From: Bacillota bacterium
GTDB taxonomy: Bacteria > Bacillota > Sulfobacillia > RBS10-35 > JAJYVM01
Length of the DNA: 15,672 bases
Direction of reading: 5' to 3'
NCBI GenBank assembly: GCA_021792015.1
Contig: JAJYVM010000036.1
Span: forward strand, 1-15,672
Positions 1 to 8,035 of this stretch are shown here, piece after piece; position 1 is the first letter of the stretch, and every line of letters begins with the position of its first letter. A model generated the notes under the pieces. The model did no database searches and was not told the DNA's origin. It saw nothing but the letters and a program-made list of their open reading frames with translations. The position numbers and the translations under genes are program-made.

Positions 1-1
1 C

Positions 2-82
2 ACGCTGCTCGACGGGGAGGACGGAGAGGTCGTGGCCGCCGTGGCGGCGGCCCTGGAAACCCTGGACCGCGGACCCGCATAG
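2..82 (+). CDS. C-terminal end of an upstream gene (partial, unknown)
   Basis: An open frame enters from the left edge and stops at TAG 80-82. It gives 26 residues, including LLDGEDGEVVAAVAAALETL, which read like an ordinary acidic, helical protein C-terminus. Codon third positions are GC-rich as in the neighbouring genes. The fragment is too short to assign a family. It could also be a chance open frame, because stops are rare at this GC content. Confidence 0.4.
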   Translation, partial: TLLDGEDGEVVAAVAAALETLDRGPA

Positions 83-267
83 GGTGCGGTGGTCGAGCTG
101 CCGGTGCGCCCCGGGCGCAGCCCCCCGAGACCGAGCCGCTGACGTACAGCGACCCGCCATTCAATCCCGTCGAGACGGCCTGGTGTGACGGCAGCAGGTA
201 CCGGGTCACCGGGCCGAGCATCCGGCCGCCGGTGGGGATCCGGCGACGACCCAGGTGGTCCAGGTGC

Positions 268-468
268 GTGTATCGGACCATGCCGGCCGGTGATTTCGGA
301 GCAAGGCGGCCACTGATTTCGGAGCAAGCCGGCCGGTGGTTTCGGTCCATGCCGGCCACTTTGCGGCCAACTCCGAAATACCAGGCCGGCATGCCGAAAT
401 CGGTGGCCGGCATCCCGAAACGGGCGGCCGGCATGCCCCGAAACGGGTGGCCGACATGAGCGAAATAC
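268..468. repeat. Convergent array of about nine 21-23 bp repeats (IS-end-like)
   Basis: Four forward units start at 268, 291, 314 and 337 with an exact 23-base period; the core reads TTTCGGnnCAnGCCGGCC. Five units in the opposite orientation begin at about 365, 384, 405, 426 and 449, with a core like GGCCGGCATnCCGAAA. The two halves face each other and meet near 360. Iterated transposase-binding sites at element ends are known for IS21-family elements, and the pattern fits that idea, but no transposase gene is visible here, so the family assignment is inference. Confidence 0.6.
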
Positions 469-768
469 GCAGTCCAGGCGTACATGATCGCCGACCGGGT
501 CGCGACCACGACCGGCGCGAACCCGTGCCCCCGCAGGTCAACACGTGCGGCTCGATCCCCGGGCAGGCCGCCTGCAGCCCGACCTGGCGCCCGCAGTTGG
601 CGGCCGTGCCCCGGAGCCGCGTACCGAACACCCGCCGCGCCGAACGGCAGGCCCTGACCTCAGGCCATCCGATCGTCGACAGCCATCAGTGCGTCGACTG
701 ACCCATCCTCTCACTGGTGGCCGGCCTGACCGGCCGAACGGGAAAGGACGGGCCCGCGCCGGCGACGT

Positions 769-782
769 GCAGCAGGAATTGC
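769..782 (+). repeat. 14-base motif, copy 1 (upstream of transporter operon)
   Basis: GCAGCAGGAATTGC lies 57 bases before the TTG start of the first permease gene. An identical copy occurs at 8460-8473, ahead of the small secreted protein. Both are in non-coding stretches, and the AATT core is rare in DNA this GC-rich, so the match may mark a shared regulatory or dispersed element. Confidence 0.4.
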
Positions 783-839
783 CGCCCTGCCAGCGAAACG
801 TGGACGGCAACCTCGCGCGGGCGACGGAGGCTCAGGGCG

Positions 840-1790
840 TTGCAACGCTATCTCGTCAAGCGACTCGTCGGCGCCGTGCCGCTCCTGTTCTTCATCACCG
901 TCATCTCGTTCGCCATCATCCACCTGGCGCCGGGCGGGCCGGCCGAGATCTATCTGGGGACAAGCGCCAACCCGGAGAGCGTGGCCCAGATCAACCACGC
1001 CCTCGGCCTCGACCAGCCGATCTACCTCCAGTACGTCAAGTGGATGTTCGCGCTGCTGCACGGCAACTTCGGCACCTCGTTCACGACCGGCCAGCCCGTC
1101 ATCCAGGACATCCTGCAGGCGCTGCCCGTCACGCTCTACCTGGTCGGCTCCGCCTTCATCCTCGGCTGGTTGATCGGCATCGCGGTCGGGGTGGCCGAGG
1201 CGCTCAAGCCGTACACCAGGCTCGATTATCTGCTCACCGTCGTGTCCTTCGTCCTGATCTCGATCCCCGTGTTCTACCTCGGGCTGCTGCTGATTCTGTT
1301 CTTCACCGTCTACCTGGGCTGGCTGCCGTCGATCGGCATGGTCACCCAGGGGGCACCATTCAGTTTCCTCGACCTGGCGCGGCACATGGTGATGCCGGTG
1401 GCCGCGCTCACGGCCGTCGAGGTGGGCTTCCGGGCGCGGTTCGTGCGCGCTTCGATGCTGGAGGCCCTGAGCGAGGACTTCATCCGCACGGCGCGCGCCA
1501 AGGGGCTGACAGGAACGGTCGTGGTCTATAAGCACGCCCTGCGCAACGCGCTGCTGCCCCTGGTCACCCTCTTCGGCCTCGCGCTGCCCGCGCTGTTCGG
1601 CGGCTCGGTCCTCATCGAGAACGTCTTCTCGTTGCCCGGAATCGGTCGCCTTCAGGTCAGCGCCGTGTTCGCGCGCGACTACCCGACGGTCATGGCGGTC
1701 AACACGATCGCCGCCGTGCTGGTGGTCGTCGGCAACCTGCTGGCGGACCTGATGTACGGGTGGGTGGACCCGCGGATCCGGTACAGCTGA
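840..1790 (+). CDS. ABC transporter permease, DppB/OppB type
   Basis: Inner-membrane permease of a peptide/nickel-type (Dpp/Opp) importer, 316 residues, the usual family length. I choose TTG 840 because GGAGG at 826-830 sits nine bases upstream and because the protein then starts MQRYLVKRLVGAVPLLFF, the classic N-terminus of this family: a basic stretch followed by the first membrane helix (about 9-30). Further helices lie at about 98-120, 130-160, 182-195, 236-255 and 283-305. The EAA loop that contacts the ATPase is at about 206-224 (MLEALSEDFIRTARAKGLTG). The ending WVDPRIRY is also typical. The second permease follows 26 bases downstream. The substrate cannot be read from the sequence. 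An in-frame upstream start at 717 exists but adds an arginine-rich non-family extension. Confidence 0.93.
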   Translation: MQRYLVKRLVGAVPLLFFITVISFAIIHLAPGGPAEIYLGTSANPESVAQINHALGLDQPIYLQYVKWMFALLHGNFGTSFTTGQPVIQDILQALPVTLYLVGSAFILGWLIGIAVGVAEALKPYTRLDYLLTVVSFVLISIPVFYLGLLLILFFTVYLGWLPSIGMVTQGAPFSFLDLARHMVMPVAALTAVEVGFRARFVRASMLEALSEDFIRTARAKGLTGTVVVYKHALRNALLPLVTLFGLALPALFGGSVLIENVFSLPGIGRLQVSAVFARDYPTVMAVNTIAAVLVVVGNLLADLMYGWVDPRIRYS

Positions 1791-1816
1791 GACCGCAGGG
1801 CTTGGGGGGATCGAGC

Positions 1817-2737
1817 TTGGCCGCGCTGCGCGAGCCCACACCCGGACCGGAGGCGGCGCCGCGACCGCTGGTGGCGGCCGACGATGCGGCGCCGCGCCGG
1901 AGCCTGTTCTGGCGCCGCTTCCGCCGCGACCGCCTGGCCATGGCGGGCCTTGGGATGCTCACCCTGCTCTACCTGATGGCGATCTTCGCGCCGGTGATCA
2001 GCGGGCACGTCGATCCCAACAAGCTGAACCTGCTCGACGCGCTCCAGGGTCCCAGCGCCGCGCACATCATGGGCACCGACGAGTACGGACGGGACATCTG
2101 GGCGCGCATCGTGTACGGCGCGCGGATCTCCCTCAGCGTCGGGCTGATCTCGGTCAGCATCGCCCTCACCATCGGGATCGCGATCGGCTCCCTCGCCGGC
2201 TACTTCGGCGGGTTCGTGGACGCGCTGCTCATGCGCTTCACCGACGCGGTGCTGGCCTTTCCCATCCTCTTCATCCTGATCACGGTCGTGGCCGTCGTCG
2301 GGCCCAGCCTGTTCAACATCTTCGCGGTGATCGGTCTGACGGCGTGGCCCGGCATCGCGCGCCTGGTGCGAGGTCAGTTCCTCTCCCTGCGGGAGCGCGA
2401 CTTCGTGGAGTCGGCACGGGCGGCCGGCGCCCGCCCATGGCGCGTCATCTTCCGCCACATCCTGCCGAACGCCGTGGCGCCCGTGATCGTCGCCGCCACG
2501 CTGGGCGTCGCCGGCGCCATGCTCTTTGAGGCCGCGCTCGACTTCCTGGGCGTGGGCCTGCAGCCGCCGACGGCGACCTGGGGGACGATCCTCAATGCGG
2601 GTCAGGGCTATGTGCTGGCCGGCGACTGGTGGTTCACCTTCTTCCCGGGCCTGTTTCTCGTGCTCGCCATCCTCAGCATCAACGCCATTGGGGACGGCCT
2701 GCAGGAGGCCTTCAACCCGCGGGCGCTCCGCCGCTAG
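1817..2737 (+). CDS. ABC transporter permease, DppC/OppC type
   Basis: Second permease of the same importer, 306 residues. The TTG start at 1817 is chosen because GGGGGGA (1804-1810) lies six bases upstream and because upstream in-frame sequence overlaps the end of the first permease. Family hallmarks are the cytoplasmic N-terminal tail ending FWRRFRRDRLAMAGL (31-45), a first helix at about 43-62, the MGTDEYGRDIWARIVYGAR signature (85-103), helices over about 105-130, 145-165 and 215-235, and the EAA loop near 190-210 (LSLRERDFVESARAAGARPW). It pairs with the DppB-type protein to form the membrane pore. It is followed after 61 bases by the substrate-binding protein. No ATPase subunits accompany these genes in the window. 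Confidence 0.93.
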   Translation: MAALREPTPGPEAAPRPLVAADDAAPRRSLFWRRFRRDRLAMAGLGMLTLLYLMAIFAPVISGHVDPNKLNLLDALQGPSAAHIMGTDEYGRDIWARIVYGARISLSVGLISVSIALTIGIAIGSLAGYFGGFVDALLMRFTDAVLAFPILFILITVVAVVGPSLFNIFAVIGLTAWPGIARLVRGQFLSLRERDFVESARAAGARPWRVIFRHILPNAVAPVIVAATLGVAGAMLFEAALDFLGVGLQPPTATWGTILNAGQGYVLAGDWWFTFFPGLFLVLAILSINAIGDGLQEAFNPRALRR

Positions 2738-2798
2738 CCCGCGCTGCCGGGGGGCCGCCGCCAGGACACCGACGTCGCGACGCGAAGGAGGATTGCAG

Positions 2799-4649
2799 AT
2801 GGCAGAACCGGTGCAGGGCCTCGTCCCGGAGATGACCCGCCGCGAGCTGCTCGTCCGCACCCTGCCCAAGGTCCTGACCCTCCCCATGGGGGCGGCCCTG
2901 CTCGCCGCCTGCGGCCAGATCGCCAGCAAGGCCGCCAACACGTCCGGGCCCGCCACCGCGGCCGCGACCACGACCGGAACCACCGCGGCCACCGCCGCCG
3001 GGACGCCGGTGGGCGGCGGCAACGCCATCTGGTCCACCTACGGGACCCTGTCGTTCATCAACCCCATCCTCGTATCCGACACGTCGACGGGCCTGCTGGT
3101 CGGCTTCCTGTTCGACCCGCTGGTCAACTTCGACACGAAGTACAATCCCATCCCCGGGCTGGCGTCCAGCTGGGAGACCAGCAGCGACAACAAGAGCTGG
3201 ACGTTCCACCTGCGCAAGGATGTGACCTGGCACGACGGCCAGCCCTTCACCAGCAAGGACGTGGCCTTCACGGTGCAGGCCATCCTCCACCCCACCTACA
3301 CGGGCCAGCGGGTCAGCAACTACACGCAGCTGGTGGGCGTGCAGAGCTACCTCGCGGACCTGAAGAAGCTCCAGGCGGGCCTGAAGGCCAAGACGCTGAG
3401 CGCCGCCGAGTTCAACACCCAGACCCTGGCGGCGTGGCAGAGCTGGATCAAGCAGGGCGCCGTCGAGACGCCGGACCCCTACACGGTCACCTTCCACCTG
3501 ATCAGCGTGTTCGCGCCGTTCCTGACCAACGTGGGCGGCAGCTCGCCGATCCCCGAGCACATCTTCAAGGACACCCTCGGCGCCGCCATGCCGAAGTCGA
3601 AGTACAACACCCAGCCGATCGGCACGGGCCCGTTCAAGTACCTGAGCGGCAACACCACGGACCACATGACCGTCGGCCGCTACGACGGCTACTACGGCAC
3701 GAAGGCATGGCTCAGCGAGATCATCACCCGCATCATCCCCCAGGTCACCTCGGCCGAGGCCGCGCTGCAGAGCAAGCAGATCGACTACTCCCAGATCCAG
3801 CCGCCGGACGCGGCCCGCTTCAAGGGCCTCAGCTACATCGACGTGCTGACCTCGCCGACGTTTGCGTACGAGTACATGGGGTATAACCTCCAGCACCCCC
3901 TCTTCCAGGACCAGAACCTGCGCATCGCCATCTGCCACGCCGTGCCCAAGGATCAGATGGTGAAGACCCTCCTGCAGGGCTACGGCGAGGTGGTGTGGAG
4001 CCACGGCTCGCCGGCCCGCTGGGATTACAACCCCAATGTCGTCAAGTACCAGTACGACGTCCCCCAGGCCAAGTCGATGCTGGCAGCCGACGGCTGGAAG
4101 CCGAACAGCAGCGGCATCCTGGAGAAGGGCGGCCAGCCGCTGAAGTTCACGATCGCCGTCAGCCAGGGCAACGGCCCGCCGCAGAAGGCCGCCGTCATCA
4201 TCCAGGAGTCGCTGAAGCAGGTTGGCATGGATGTGGCCGTCCAGCAGTTCGACTGGGCGACCTTCGTCAACAAGGTCCTGCTGGCCAAGAACTTCGACGC
4301 GGCCGTCGTGGGCTGGTCGCTCGGGCCCGACCCGGACTCCTACACCATCTGGCACTCCGGCCAGGCCTTCAACTTCGTCTCCTACAGCAACCCCGAGGTC
4401 GACAAGCTGGAGGAGGAGGGCCGCACGACGCTGCAGCAGGCGGCCCGGGCGAAGATCTACCAGCAGATCCAGGCGATCCTGGCCGAGCAGCAGCCCTACC
4501 TGTTCCTCTATTCGCAGGATGCGATCGACGGCCTGAACAAGCGCCTGGAGGGCCCGATCACCGACTCGCCGCGCGGCCTGACCTGGAACATCGACCAGTG
4601 GTTCATTCCGAAGCCCATGCAGGGCGGTCCGGGGTTGGTGGCGGGCTGA
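2799..4649 (+). CDS. ABC transporter substrate-binding lipoprotein, SBP family 5 (DppA/OppA)
   Basis: Extracytoplasmic binding protein for the importer, 616 residues, slightly longer than the usual 530-600. ATG 2799 follows AAGGAGGA (2785-2792). The N-terminus carries TRRELLVRT (13-21), a Tat-like twin-arginine signal, then a hydrophobic stretch and the lipobox LLAAC with Cys38, so it is probably a Tat-exported lipoprotein. Residues 39-70 are a Thr/Ala-rich linker. The mature domain shows family 5 features: FDPLVNFDTKYNPIPGLASSW, WTFHLRKDVTWHDGQPFTSKDVAFT, PIGTGPFKY, and a C-terminal QQPYLFLYSQDAIDGLNKRL. Peptides, nickel complexes, sugars and other solutes are bound by this family; the substrate is unknown here. 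A strong hairpin follows the gene. Confidence 0.93.
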   Translation: MAEPVQGLVPEMTRRELLVRTLPKVLTLPMGAALLAACGQIASKAANTSGPATAAATTTGTTAATAAGTPVGGGNAIWSTYGTLSFINPILVSDTSTGLLVGFLFDPLVNFDTKYNPIPGLASSWETSSDNKSWTFHLRKDVTWHDGQPFTSKDVAFTVQAILHPTYTGQRVSNYTQLVGVQSYLADLKKLQAGLKAKTLSAAEFNTQTLAAWQSWIKQGAVETPDPYTVTFHLISVFAPFLTNVGGSSPIPEHIFKDTLGAAMPKSKYNTQPIGTGPFKYLSGNTTDHMTVGRYDGYYGTKAWLSEIITRIIPQVTSAEAALQSKQIDYSQIQPPDAARFKGLSYIDVLTSPTFAYEYMGYNLQHPLFQDQNLRIAICHAVPKDQMVKTLLQGYGEVVWSHGSPARWDYNPNVVKYQYDVPQAKSMLAADGWKPNSSGILEKGGQPLKFTIAVSQGNGPPQKAAVIIQESLKQVGMDVAVQQFDWATFVNKVLLAKNFDAAVVGWSLGPDPDSYTIWHSGQAFNFVSYSNPEVDKLEEEGRTTLQQAARAKIYQQIQAILAEQQPYLFLYSQDAIDGLNKRLEGPITDSPRGLTWNIDQWFIPKPMQGGPGLVAG

Positions 4650-4662
4650 TCGTCGATCCGCG

Positions 4663-4691
4663 GGCCGGGGGGCGCCACGCGCCCCCCGGCC
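4663..4691 (+). terminator. Hairpin after the binding-protein gene
   Basis: A perfect 13-bp stem (GGCCGGGGGGCGC paired with GCGCCCCCCGGCC) with a three-base loop starts 13 bases after the stop codon. The tract after it is not T-rich, so intrinsic termination is plausible rather than certain. It could also protect the 3' end of the transporter mRNA. Confidence 0.6.
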
Positions 4692-4789
4692 GTTCAAGCC
4701 GGGCCCGTCCCGCCGTCCTGACGTCGCGCCGCCTCGCCAGGAACCCCCTCGTCCGTTGTGGAAGGGGCCACCCCGAAAGGGTGAAGCAG

Positions 4790-5527
4790 GTGGAGCTCAA
4801 GGGAAGCGCATGGCTGGTGACGGGCGGCGGCACCGGCCTCGGGCGGGCCATCGCGCTGCTGGCGGCCAAGGGCGGTGCCGACGTCGCCGTCAACTACTCG
4901 AGGTCCAGGGCCGAGGCCGAGCAGACGGCCGCGGACATCCGCGCCCTCGGCGTCCGTTCCGCCGCGATCCGGGGCGATGTGGCCACCGAGGCGGCGGCGG
5001 TCGTGGACGCGGCCGCCCAGGCTTTGGGCCGCCTCGACGTCCTCGTCAACAACGCGGGGACGACGGTCTTCGTGCCGTTCAAGAACCTGGACGGCATCAG
5101 CGAGGCGGACTGGGACCGCGTGATGGCGGTCAACGTGCGCGCCTCCTTCCTCGGCTCGCGCGCCGCGGCCAAGCACATGACCCAGGGCGGCGCCATCTGC
5201 AACATCGCCTCCATCGGCGGGCTGCGCCCCGCCGGCAGCTCGCTCGTGTACTCCGTGAGCAAGGCGGCCCTGATCCACCTGACCCGCGGCCTGGCCGTGG
5301 CCCTGGCCCCGAAGGTCCGGGTCAACTGCGTCGCGCCGGGCCTGCTCGACACCCGCTGGACGGCCGGCCACAGCCGGGAGTTCATCGAGAACGAGAACCG
5401 CAACTCGATGCTCGGCCACATCCCCACCGTCGAGGACACCGCCGCGGCCACGCTCGCCCTCTGCCTGAACGAGAGCGTGACTGGGCAGATCCTGGCGGTG
5501 GACTCGGGCGCGACGCTGCACCACTGA
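4790..5527 (+). CDS. Short-chain dehydrogenase/reductase, FabG-like (copy 1)
   Basis: Cytoplasmic Rossmann-fold oxidoreductase of the classical SDR family, 245 residues. The cofactor motif TGGGTGLG is at 11-18, NNAG at 87-90, and the catalytic set Asn115, Ser141, Tyr154 and Lys158 (YSVSK) is complete. NYSRSR after the second strand suggests NADP(H), which is inference. I chose GTG 4790, which has GAAAGGG about eight bases upstream; GTG 4781 is in frame and gives three extra residues but leaves poor spacing. The next gene starts inside the stop codon and is a clear paralogue. Substrate is unknown; with the importer upstream and the hydrolase downstream, a role in oxidising or reducing a hydrolysed nutrient is plausible. 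Confidence 0.9.
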   Translation: MELKGSAWLVTGGGTGLGRAIALLAAKGGADVAVNYSRSRAEAEQTAADIRALGVRSAAIRGDVATEAAAVVDAAAQALGRLDVLVNNAGTTVFVPFKNLDGISEADWDRVMAVNVRASFLGSRAAAKHMTQGGAICNIASIGGLRPAGSSLVYSVSKAALIHLTRGLAVALAPKVRVNCVAPGLLDTRWTAGHSREFIENENRNSMLGHIPTVEDTAAATLALCLNESVTGQILAVDSGATLHH

Positions 5528-6237
5528 TGGCAACGCGCAGCGTTGCCTGGCTCGTGACGGGGGGAGGCACCGGCCTGGGCCGCGAGATCGCGCGCCAGGC
5601 GGCGGCCGGGGGCGCCCGCGTGGCCGTCAACTACTCGCGCTCGCGCGAGGCGGCGGAGGCCACCGCACGCGAGATCGGCGGGATCGCCATCCAGGGCGAT
5701 GTGGCGGGGGAGGCCCAGCGCGTGGTGGACGCGGCCGCCGGGGCCCTGGGCGGTCTCGACGTCCTCGTCAACAACGCCGGAGCCACGGTGCACGTCCCGT
5801 TCGCCGACCTGGACGGGATCAGCGAGGCGGACTGGGACCGCATCATGGCCGTCAACGTGCGGGCGGCCTTTGTGGCCTCCCGCGCCGCCGCCCGCCACGG
5901 CGTGGCCTCCATCCTGAACGTGGCCTCCGTGGCCGGACTGCACCCGCGGGGCAGCTCCCTCGCCTACTCGGTGAGCAAGGCGGCCCTGATCCACCTCACC
6001 CGCGGCCTGGCGGTGGCCCTGGCACCGCGCACGCGCGTGAACGCGGTGGCGCCGGGCTGGCTCGACACGCCCTGGTGGCAGGGACGGGGCAACATCGAGC
6101 GCGCCAGCGCCGCCACGCTCCTCGGCCACGTCCCGACGATCGCGGACACGGCCGCCGCGGCCATCTCCCTGATCCTGAACGAGAGCGTCACCGGCCAGGT
6201 GCTGCCGGTGGATTCGGGGGCGAATCTGCATTGGTGA
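5527..6237 (+). CDS. Short-chain dehydrogenase/reductase, FabG-like (copy 2, tandem paralogue)
   Basis: Second SDR, 236 residues, with ATG overlapping the previous stop by one base (TGATG). The motifs are intact: TGGGTGLG 11-18, NNAG 82-85, Asn110, Ser134, Tyr147 and Lys151. Long stretches are identical to copy 1, for example LDGISEADWDR, SKAALIHLTRGLAVALAP and LNESVTGQ, and both end with DSGA plus a short LH tail. It differs by small deletions after the third strand and in the substrate-cap region (about 185-200 in copy 2, WWQGRGNIERAS versus a longer loop in copy 1). That is where SDR specificity is usually set, so the two may act on different substrates or form a heteromer. Confidence 0.9.
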   Translation: MATRSVAWLVTGGGTGLGREIARQAAAGGARVAVNYSRSREAAEATAREIGGIAIQGDVAGEAQRVVDAAAGALGGLDVLVNNAGATVHVPFADLDGISEADWDRIMAVNVRAAFVASRAAARHGVASILNVASVAGLHPRGSSLAYSVSKAALIHLTRGLAVALAPRTRVNAVAPGWLDTPWWQGRGNIERASAATLLGHVPTIADTAAAAISLILNESVTGQVLPVDSGANLHW

Positions 6238-8015
6238 AGCGCGAGCGCAACGTCATGGTCGCCATGCGCGACGGGGTGCGCCTGGCCACGGACCTCTACT
6301 TCCCCGACGGCGACGGCCCCTGGCCCGTGCTCTTGGAGCGCACCCCGTACGACAAGCTCGGCACGGAGCTGGTGAAGTCCGCGGGCTTCTTTGCGCGCCA
6401 CGGCTACGCCGTGGCGTTGCAGGACGTCCGCGGCCGCGAGGTCTCCGAGGGCGAGTGGTACCCGTTCCGAGAGGAGGGGCCCGACGGCTACGACACCTGC
6501 GGCTGGCTGGTCCAGCAGCCGTGGTGCAACGGCCAGATCGGCACCATCGGCCTCTCGTACTCGGGCTGCACGCAGGTGGGCCTCGGCGCCCTCGGCGCGC
6601 CCGGACTGGCCTCGCAGTGGATCAGCATGGGGCCGCAGAACTACCGCGACTCGGCCATGCGCCAGGGCGGGGCCATGGAGCTGCGCTTTTACATCTACGC
6701 CTTCCGCATGGCCGCGACCAGCAAGGAGGCCCAGGCCGACCCCGTCAAGCGGATCGCCCTGCAGCGCGCCCACAACGAGGTCGGCAAGTTCCTGCTGCCG
6801 CCGGGGCGCGTGCCGCCGAAAGCCGGCCTCACCCCGCTGAAGTACACCCCGGGCATCGAGCGCTGGGTGCACGACGTGCTGCGCCACGGCGACTACCGCC
6901 CCTATTGGTCGGACGCCCCGGCCCTGTCCATCCTGGAGCGCTACGACACCTACCCGGACGTGGCCATCACCTACATGTCCTCCTGGTACGACACCTACGT
7001 GCGCGGCACCATCGGCAACTACGTCGAGATGACAAAGCGCCACAAGTCCCCCACGCGGCTGCTCATGGGGCCGTGGACCCACGGCGGCCAGGGCGTGGCG
7101 TTCTCGGGCGACGTGGAGTTCGGACCTGACGCGGCCCTGCACTACGATGACGCGCGGCTGCGCTGGTTTGACGCGACGGTGCGCGGCCGCGACGCGGCCG
7201 CGCTCGCAAAGGAGCCTCCGGTGTCCATCTTCGTCATGGGCGGCGGCAGCGGCCGCAAGACCCCGGCCGGGCGCATGATGCACGGCGGGACGTGGCGCCA
7301 GCTGCCGGCATGGCCCCCGGCCGGCGCGGAGGCGCGGGCCCTGCACCTGCGGGCCGGCGGCCGGCTGACCTGGGAGGCGCCCGCCGCCGGGGAGGCTGCC
7401 GACCGGTACGTCTACGACCCCGCCGACCCCGTGCCCACCGTCGGCGGCTCCATCTCGGCGGCCGAGAACATCATCCCGGCCGGCGGCTACGACCAGAGGG
7501 GCGGGCCGCGGGTCTTCGGCAGCCGCGACGACCTGCCGCTCTCGGCCCGGGCCGATGTGCTGGTCTATTCGAGCGAGCCGCTGGCCAAGGACCTGGAGGT
7601 CACCGGCGCGGTCGAGGTGGTGCTCTGGTGCGCGTCCTCGGCCGTGGACACCGACTTTACGGCCAAGCTGATCGACGCCTACCCGAGCAACCCGGACTAC
7701 CCCGAGGGCTACGAGCTGAACGTCGCCGACTCGATCGTGCGGGCGCGGTACCGCAGCAATGGCGAGAGCGCCGACCCGCCGCTCGAGCCCGGCCGGCCGT
7801 ACGAGCTGCGGATCCGGCTTTACGCGACCAGCAACGTCTTCTGCGCCGGGCACCGCATCCGCGTGCACGTCTCCTCCAGCAACTACCCGCGGTTCGATCC
7901 GAACCCGAACACGGGCGCGCCGCTGGGGGAGAGCCAGGTGACGGAGCGGGCCCTGCAGACCGTCTACCACGACGTCGACAGGCCGTCGCGGGTGATCCTG
8001 CCGGTCATGGGGTAG
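6234..8015 (+). CDS. CocE/NonD-family serine hydrolase (S15 / PepX_C)
   Basis: An alpha/beta-hydrolase of the cocaine esterase / glutaryl-7-ACA acylase / X-Pro dipeptidyl-peptidase group, 593 residues, cleaving ester or amide bonds in small acyl compounds. GTG 6234 overlaps the SDR stop by four bases (GTGA), showing translational coupling. The N-terminal MRDGVRLATDLYFPDGDGPWP and LLERTPYDK are typical of the family. The nucleophile elbow GLSYSG gives Ser108; Asp253 (SSWYD) and His283 (GPWTHGG) complete the triad, close in spacing to CocE Ser117/Asp259/His287. The C-terminal half (about 360-590) is the PepX_C jelly-roll, with FCAGHRIRVHVSSSNYPRFDPNPNTG near the end. No signal peptide is visible, so it is probably cytoplasmic and acts on imported substrate. 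Confidence 0.93.
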   Translation: MKRERNVMVAMRDGVRLATDLYFPDGDGPWPVLLERTPYDKLGTELVKSAGFFARHGYAVALQDVRGREVSEGEWYPFREEGPDGYDTCGWLVQQPWCNGQIGTIGLSYSGCTQVGLGALGAPGLASQWISMGPQNYRDSAMRQGGAMELRFYIYAFRMAATSKEAQADPVKRIALQRAHNEVGKFLLPPGRVPPKAGLTPLKYTPGIERWVHDVLRHGDYRPYWSDAPALSILERYDTYPDVAITYMSSWYDTYVRGTIGNYVEMTKRHKSPTRLLMGPWTHGGQGVAFSGDVEFGPDAALHYDDARLRWFDATVRGRDAAALAKEPPVSIFVMGGGSGRKTPAGRMMHGGTWRQLPAWPPAGAEARALHLRAGGRLTWEAPAAGEAADRYVYDPADPVPTVGGSISAAENIIPAGGYDQRGGPRVFGSRDDLPLSARADVLVYSSEPLAKDLEVTGAVEVVLWCASSAVDTDFTAKLIDAYPSNPDYPEGYELNVADSIVRARYRSNGESADPPLEPGRPYELRIRLYATSNVFCAGHRIRVHVSSSNYPRFDPNPNTGAPLGESQVTERALQTVYHDVDRPSRVILPVMG

Positions 8016-8035
8016 CGCGGGCGCCCGCGGACCAG

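Larger units (their letters stand above)
83..839. other. Gene-poor region with mobile-element remnants
   Basis: About 750 bases separate the truncated first gene from the first permease. Open frames exist on both strands, but their translations are low-complexity (rich in R, P, G) and mostly translate the repeat array at 268-468, so I do not call any of them. The region holds that repeat array, a small hairpin (GGCCGG 719-724 with CCGGCC 730-735) and a 14-base motif (769-782) also found upstream of the small secreted protein. It probably includes the promoter of the transporter operon, but no convincing -35/-10 pair is visible. Confidence 0.5.

Noticed and set aside
268..468. CRISPR array
   Set aside because: The units are contiguous with no unique spacers, and half are in the opposite orientation; there are no cas genes.
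206..631. Minus-strand open frame of 141 codons
   Set aside because: It mostly translates the repeat array, is rich in Arg, Pro and Cys, and has no ribosome binding site or family resemblance.
2712..4697. Very long minus-strand open frame (661 codons) opposite the binding-protein gene
   Set aside because: High GC removes stops from the antisense frames; the plus strand encodes a complete recognisable protein.
8017..8030. Palindrome GCGCGGGCGCCCGC-like sequence after the hydrolase gene as a terminator
   Set aside because: It has no loop and no T-tract; self-complementary GC runs are expected at this base composition.
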